The position numbers and the translations under genes were made by a program. The notes beneath the pieces were generated by a model that was not told the DNA's origin, searched no databases, and worked only from the letters and a program-made list of their open reading frames with translations. Below are positions 6,634 to 9,075 of a stretch of 9,075 nucleotides of DNA, in pieces. The DNA lies in the NCBI GenBank assembly GCA_013815505.1, contig JACDGA010000055.1, forward strand, positions 1-9,075. Direction: 5' to 3'. The stretch's first letter is position 1; each line of letters starts with the position of its first letter. Source of the DNA: Acidimicrobiia bacterium (GTDB lineage Bacteria > Actinomycetota > Acidimicrobiia > Acidimicrobiales > Ilumatobacteraceae).

Positions 6634-7854
6634 TCAGGCGCGGATCAGCGCCGACAGCATCGCCTGGAACTTTGCCTGCGTCTCGGCCAGCTCGGCGGCG
6701 AGGTCGCTGTCGGCGACGATGCCGCCACCGGCCACGAGTCGCGCCGAGTGACGATCGCCGGCGAGCTCGGCACAGCGGATCGCGACGGCCCACGCGCCAT
6801 TACCCGCGGCATCCGTCCAGCCGACGGTGCCGCCGTACCGCTCGCGGTCGAAGCCCTCCACCGCGTCGATCAGCGCCAGTGCCTCGCGGCGAGGATGGCC
6901 GCCGAGCGCCGGGGTCGGCGACAGCGCACGGGCCAGCTCGATCACCGTCGGCCGCGGGCGCGACAGCATCCCCTCGATCAGCGTGCCGAGGTGTTGCACA
7001 TTGGCGACTCTGATGACCGAGGGCTCGGGCTCCCAGTCGAGGTAGCTGCACCACGGCAGCAACGTGTCGTGCACGACGTCGATCACGACCCGGTGCTCCA
7101 CCTGGTCCTTCGTGCTGTCGATGAGCGCCGCCGCGACGGCGTCGTCGTTGGCGACGTCGCCCGTGACGGGCGCGGTGCCGGCGAGGGGGTGCGAGCGCAC
7201 GGCGTCGCCGTCGACCTCAACGAGCAGCTCGGGGCTCGCGCCGATCAGGCCGTCGATCGAGAACCGGTAGCTCGACCCGAAGGATGCCTTCAGGCGCCGG
7301 AGCACGGCGTGCACGTCGATCTCGGTGTCGACATCGACGACGATCGGCCTGGCGATGACAGCCTTGACGATGTCGCCTCGCCGCACCGCCGCTCGGGCTG
7401 CGTCGACGGCGTCGAGGTAGTGCTGCACGTCAACGGCCGGTGTGATGCGGTACGTGCCGTGCTCGGGTCCAGGAGCACCGGCGACGGCGACGGGACCGCG
7501 ATCGGTGACGGGCTCGCCGTCGGCAAACACGTCAGTGACCCACGCATCGCCGTGCGCATCCTTGCGGACGACTCGCTGCGGCACGAGCAGCATGGCGTCC
7601 GCGCCCGGGCGGAACGGCAGGCACCCGATCGCGACCGGTCCCACGCCGGGCGCACCATCCGCGCCGCCGGCGCCGTCGTGTTCGATGGACGCCAGCAGTT
7701 CGACGGCATCGTCGGCAGGCACGCGTGCGGCCTCGCCCTGACCGGCAACGCCGATTCCGTCTCGGACGAAGAGCGAACCGTCGGCGCCGGCGACGTCGTT
7801 GAGATCGACGACACCGTCGTTGACCTCCGGCAACGGTCGCGTCACGGCCCTCAT
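6634..7854 (-). CDS. menF: Isochorismate synthase (MenF/EntC family)
   Basis: Predicted 406-residue chorismate-utilising enzyme that converts chorismate to isochorismate with Mg2+, the entry step to the pathway. The C-terminal chorismate-binding domain spans roughly 140-403. KAVIAR carries Lys164, matching the general-base lysine of isochorismate synthases. Also visible are IGASPELLVEV at 204-214, SHPLAGTAP at 221-229, KDQVEH at 249-254, VQHLGTLIEG at 286-295, LSPTPALGGHPRREAL at 311-326, TVGWTDAAGNGAWAVAIRC from 343, and AGGGIVADSDLAAELAET at 375-392, which holds metal-binding acidic residues. The threonine in LAGTA and the lysine at 164 favour isochorismate synthase over anthranilate or aminodeoxychorismate synthase. 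Beside menD it is named menF, although a salicylate or siderophore EntC cannot be excluded from sequence alone. ATG 7854 overlaps the menG stop by four bases (ATGA), so translation is probably coupled. A GGAGGGG tract lies 11 bases upstream. Confidence 0.92.
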   Translation of the reverse strand: MRAVTRPLPEVNDGVVDLNDVAGADGSLFVRDGIGVAGQGEAARVPADDAVELLASIEHDGAGGADGAPGVGPVAIGCLPFRPGADAMLLVPQRVVRKDAHGDAWVTDVFADGEPVTDRGPVAVAGAPGPEHGTYRITPAVDVQHYLDAVDAARAAVRRGDIVKAVIARPIVVDVDTEIDVHAVLRRLKASFGSSYRFSIDGLIGASPELLVEVDGDAVRSHPLAGTAPVTGDVANDDAVAAALIDSTKDQVEHRVVIDVVHDTLLPWCSYLDWEPEPSVIRVANVQHLGTLIEGMLSRPRPTVIELARALSPTPALGGHPRREALALIDAVEGFDRERYGGTVGWTDAAGNGAWAVAIRCAELAGDRHSARLVAGGGIVADSDLAAELAETQAKFQAMLSALIRA

Positions 7855-8570
7855 CGGCGTCGCGTCCCCTCCAACATCTGGGTCAGGCCGCCCGTCAGCC
7901 GGCGGTGGCGCACGTCGTCGAAGCCGGCGCCGTCCAGCATCGACACGAGCGACTCGGGTGGTGGCAGGTACGCCACCGATCTCGGCAGGTAGCGGTACGC
8001 CGGCCCGTCGGACAGCAGGGCGCCGATGCGGGGCACGATGTGACCGAAGTAGACGGCGTTGCCGAGCCGCAGCAGCGGGTTGGCGGGGATGCCGACGTCG
8101 AGCAGCGCGATGCGCCCACCTGGTCGCAGGACCCTGGCCAGCTCGAGGAAGAAGACGTCGAGGTCGACGAGGTTGCGCAGCGCGAAACCGCACGTGACAC
8201 CGTCCACGGCGGCGTCACCGAACGGCAGCACGAGGACGTCGGCCTGCACGCGGGGCACGCCGCTGCGGTCGTTGCGCAGCATGCCGATGCTCAGGTCGAC
8301 CGAGATCGGACGGTGGCCACGGGCGGCGAGGTCGACGCAGAGATCGCCGGTCCCGGACGCGAGATCGACGACGACGCTCGACGGTGGGAGCTGCAGCGAG
8401 TCGACGGCGATGCGTCGCCAGCGCGTGTCGAGCCGGAACGTCATGACACGGTTCACGAGGTCGTAGCGGGGGCTGATGGCGTCGAACATCGCCTGCACCG
8501 CTGTGCGCTTCTCGACGCCTTCGGGCAACGTGTCGCGATCCCAGGAAGTCTGGGCCGGGGAACGGGGCAT
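7851..8570 (-). CDS. menG: Demethylmenaquinone methyltransferase (MenG/UbiE family)
   Basis: Predicted 239-residue class I SAM-dependent methyltransferase that adds the ring methyl group to demethylmenaquinone, the last step of the pathway. The N-terminal segment KRTAVQAMFDAISPRYDLVN (21-40) leads into VMTFRLDTRWRR, the UbiE-type entry signature. The SAM-binding loop DLASGTGD is at 69-76. FALRNLVD at 129-136, VLRPGGRIALLDVG at 147-160, YFGHIVPRIGALLS at 174-187 and YRYLPRSV at 192-199 are all typical of UbiE/MenG. With menA, menD, menE and menF close by, the substrate is taken as demethylmenaquinone rather than a ubiquinone precursor. ATG 8570 was chosen because a strong GGAGG lies 7 bases upstream and the family sequence starts soon after. 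The frame open back to 8903 is antisense-type Arg-rich sequence. The start overlaps the S41 peptidase stop by one base (TGATG), and its stop overlaps the menF start. Confidence 0.94.
   Translation of the reverse strand: MPRSPAQTSWDRDTLPEGVEKRTAVQAMFDAISPRYDLVNRVMTFRLDTRWRRIAVDSLQLPPSSVVVDLASGTGDLCVDLAARGHRPISVDLSIGMLRNDRSGVPRVQADVLVLPFGDAAVDGVTCGFALRNLVDLDVFFLELARVLRPGGRIALLDVGIPANPLLRLGNAVYFGHIVPRIGALLSDGPAYRYLPRSVAYLPPPESLVSMLDGAGFDDVRHRRLTGGLTQMLEGTRRR
7866..7872 (-). promoter_or_regulatory. Putative ribosome binding site of menF
   Basis: Read leftward this is GGAGGGG inside the last codons of menG, 11 bases before the menF ATG at 7854. The spacing is on the long side, but the site supports that start together with the ATGA overlap. 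Reinitiation from menG ribosomes may add to it. Confidence 0.45.
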
Positions 8571-9075
8571 CACGGCACCTCCGGCGGTTCGATCGCAGGG
8601 TGCTGCGTGAGGAGGGACAGGACCTCGTCGATCGCGGTGTCGAGTTGGGGATCCGCTCCGGCGACCCAGTCCGATGGCGTCATCGCCACCTCGATGTCGG
8701 GGTCGACGCCGTGGTTCTCGACGGTGAAGCCGCGATTGCGGATCCAGGTCGCGTAGCGGGGCTGTGTCACCGCGGTGCCGTCGACGAGCGTGAACCGGCC
8801 GTCGATGCCGACGACACCACCCCACGTTCGCACGCCGACGACGGGGCCGATCCCCATCTCCTGCGCCATGGCGGTGACGATGTCGCCGTCTGAGCCCGAC
8901 CACTGGTTGGCAACGAACACGATCGGTCCACGAGGCGCGTGATCCGGGTACGTGAACGCGCCGGCGTGCCGTCCCAACTGGAAGCCGTAGATCCTCCGCG
9001 CGAGCATCTCGGCGACGAGCTGGCTGAGGTGGCCGCCGCGGTTGTAGCGGACGTCGACCACGATGCCCTCACAGT
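8570..9075 (-). CDS. S41-family peptidase, tricorn-type C-terminal catalytic domain (5' part outside window)
   Basis: The last 167 residues of a gene entering from the right edge. The visible part starts CEGIVVDVRYNRGGHLSQLV, the usual strand and turn before the S41 active site. VANQWSGSDGD (at about 54-64 of the fragment) carries the likely nucleophilic serine of the GSDG motif. GVRTWGGVVGI (80-90) and VENHGVDPDIEV (118-129) match the tricorn branch, where the glutamate of the last motif belongs to the catalytic tetrad. Tricorn-type enzymes act as cytoplasmic, C-terminal peptide-processing proteases, and full proteins usually carry beta-propeller and PDZ regions upstream, which cannot be checked here. 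The in-frame GTG at 9061 lies inside the conserved domain and is not a start. The stop overlaps the menG start (TGATG), so the genes are probably co-transcribed. A functional link to menaquinone is not evident. Confidence 0.85.
   Translation of the reverse strand, partial: CEGIVVDVRYNRGGHLSQLVAEMLARRIYGFQLGRHAGAFTYPDHAPRGPIVFVANQWSGSDGDIVTAMAQEMGIGPVVGVRTWGGVVGIDGRFTLVDGTAVTQPRYATWIRNRGFTVENHGVDPDIEVAMTPSDWVAGADPQLDTAIDEVLSLLTQHPAIEPPEVP
8578..8582 (-). promoter_or_regulatory. Ribosome binding site of menG
   Basis: Read leftward this is GGAGG, 7 bases before the menG ATG at 8570 and within the last codons of the S41 peptidase gene. It is the best Shine-Dalgarno match in the window and fixes the menG start at 8570. 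Confidence 0.65.

Noticed and set aside
6621..6641. Hairpin between menD and menF as a bidirectional terminator
   Set aside because: Only a 5-base stem with an 11-base loop and no T-run on either side. Too weak to call.
6121..7992. Rightward open frame of 623 residues across the end of menD and through menF
   Set aside because: The overlapped menD and menF proteins have clear motifs in their own frames. This frame has only low-complexity Arg/Asp-rich sequence.
8571..8903. N-terminal extension of menG
   Set aside because: It overlaps the S41 catalytic domain in another frame, is Arg/His-rich, and is contradicted by the GGAGG site placed for ATG 8570.

Overview
This is a GC-rich, gene-dense window that carries most of a classical (MenF/MenD) menaquinone (vitamin K2) biosynthesis locus. 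The high GC content, GTG starts, short mycobacterial-type MenE, the FrnE-like DsbA protein and the actinobacterial style of the CFA-synthase-like methyltransferase point to an actinobacterium. My guess is a member of Acidimicrobiia (Ilumatobacter-like), but that is inference from protein style, not a database match.

Layout from left to right: the last 26 codons of an SDR oxidoreductase (+, 1-83); menE (-, 63-1280); menA (+, 1293-2156); a leftward block of menH (2114-2893), a DsbA/FrnE-like oxidoreductase (2895-3539) and a cyclopropane-fatty-acid-synthase-like methyltransferase (3550-4864, apparently frameshifted near 4726-4729); menD (+, 4916-6598); and a second leftward block of menF (6634-7854), menG/ubiE (7851-8570) and the C-terminal catalytic part of a tricorn-type S41 peptidase (8570-9075, its start lies beyond the window). 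No stretch longer than about 60 bases lacks a gene. I see no RNA genes, mobile elements or CRISPR arrays.

Together the genes cover chorismate to isochorismate (MenF), SEPHCHC (MenD), SHCHC (MenH), then, after the absent MenC step, activation of o-succinylbenzoate (MenE), and, after the absent MenB and thioesterase steps, prenylation (MenA) and final C-methylation (MenG). menB, menC, a DHNA-CoA thioesterase and a polyprenyl diphosphate synthase are not in view. The pathway is split over at least four transcription units of alternating direction. Two gene pairs overlap tail to tail (21 and 43 bp), and one start-to-start gap is only about 12 bp.

I did not find a previously undescribed system. 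The most checkable oddity is the single-base frameshift in the CFA-like gene. The rest are points of gene organisation: convergent coding overlaps, a promoter-less divergent gap, a possible leaderless menD transcript, and non-menaquinone genes tightly coupled to menH and menG.
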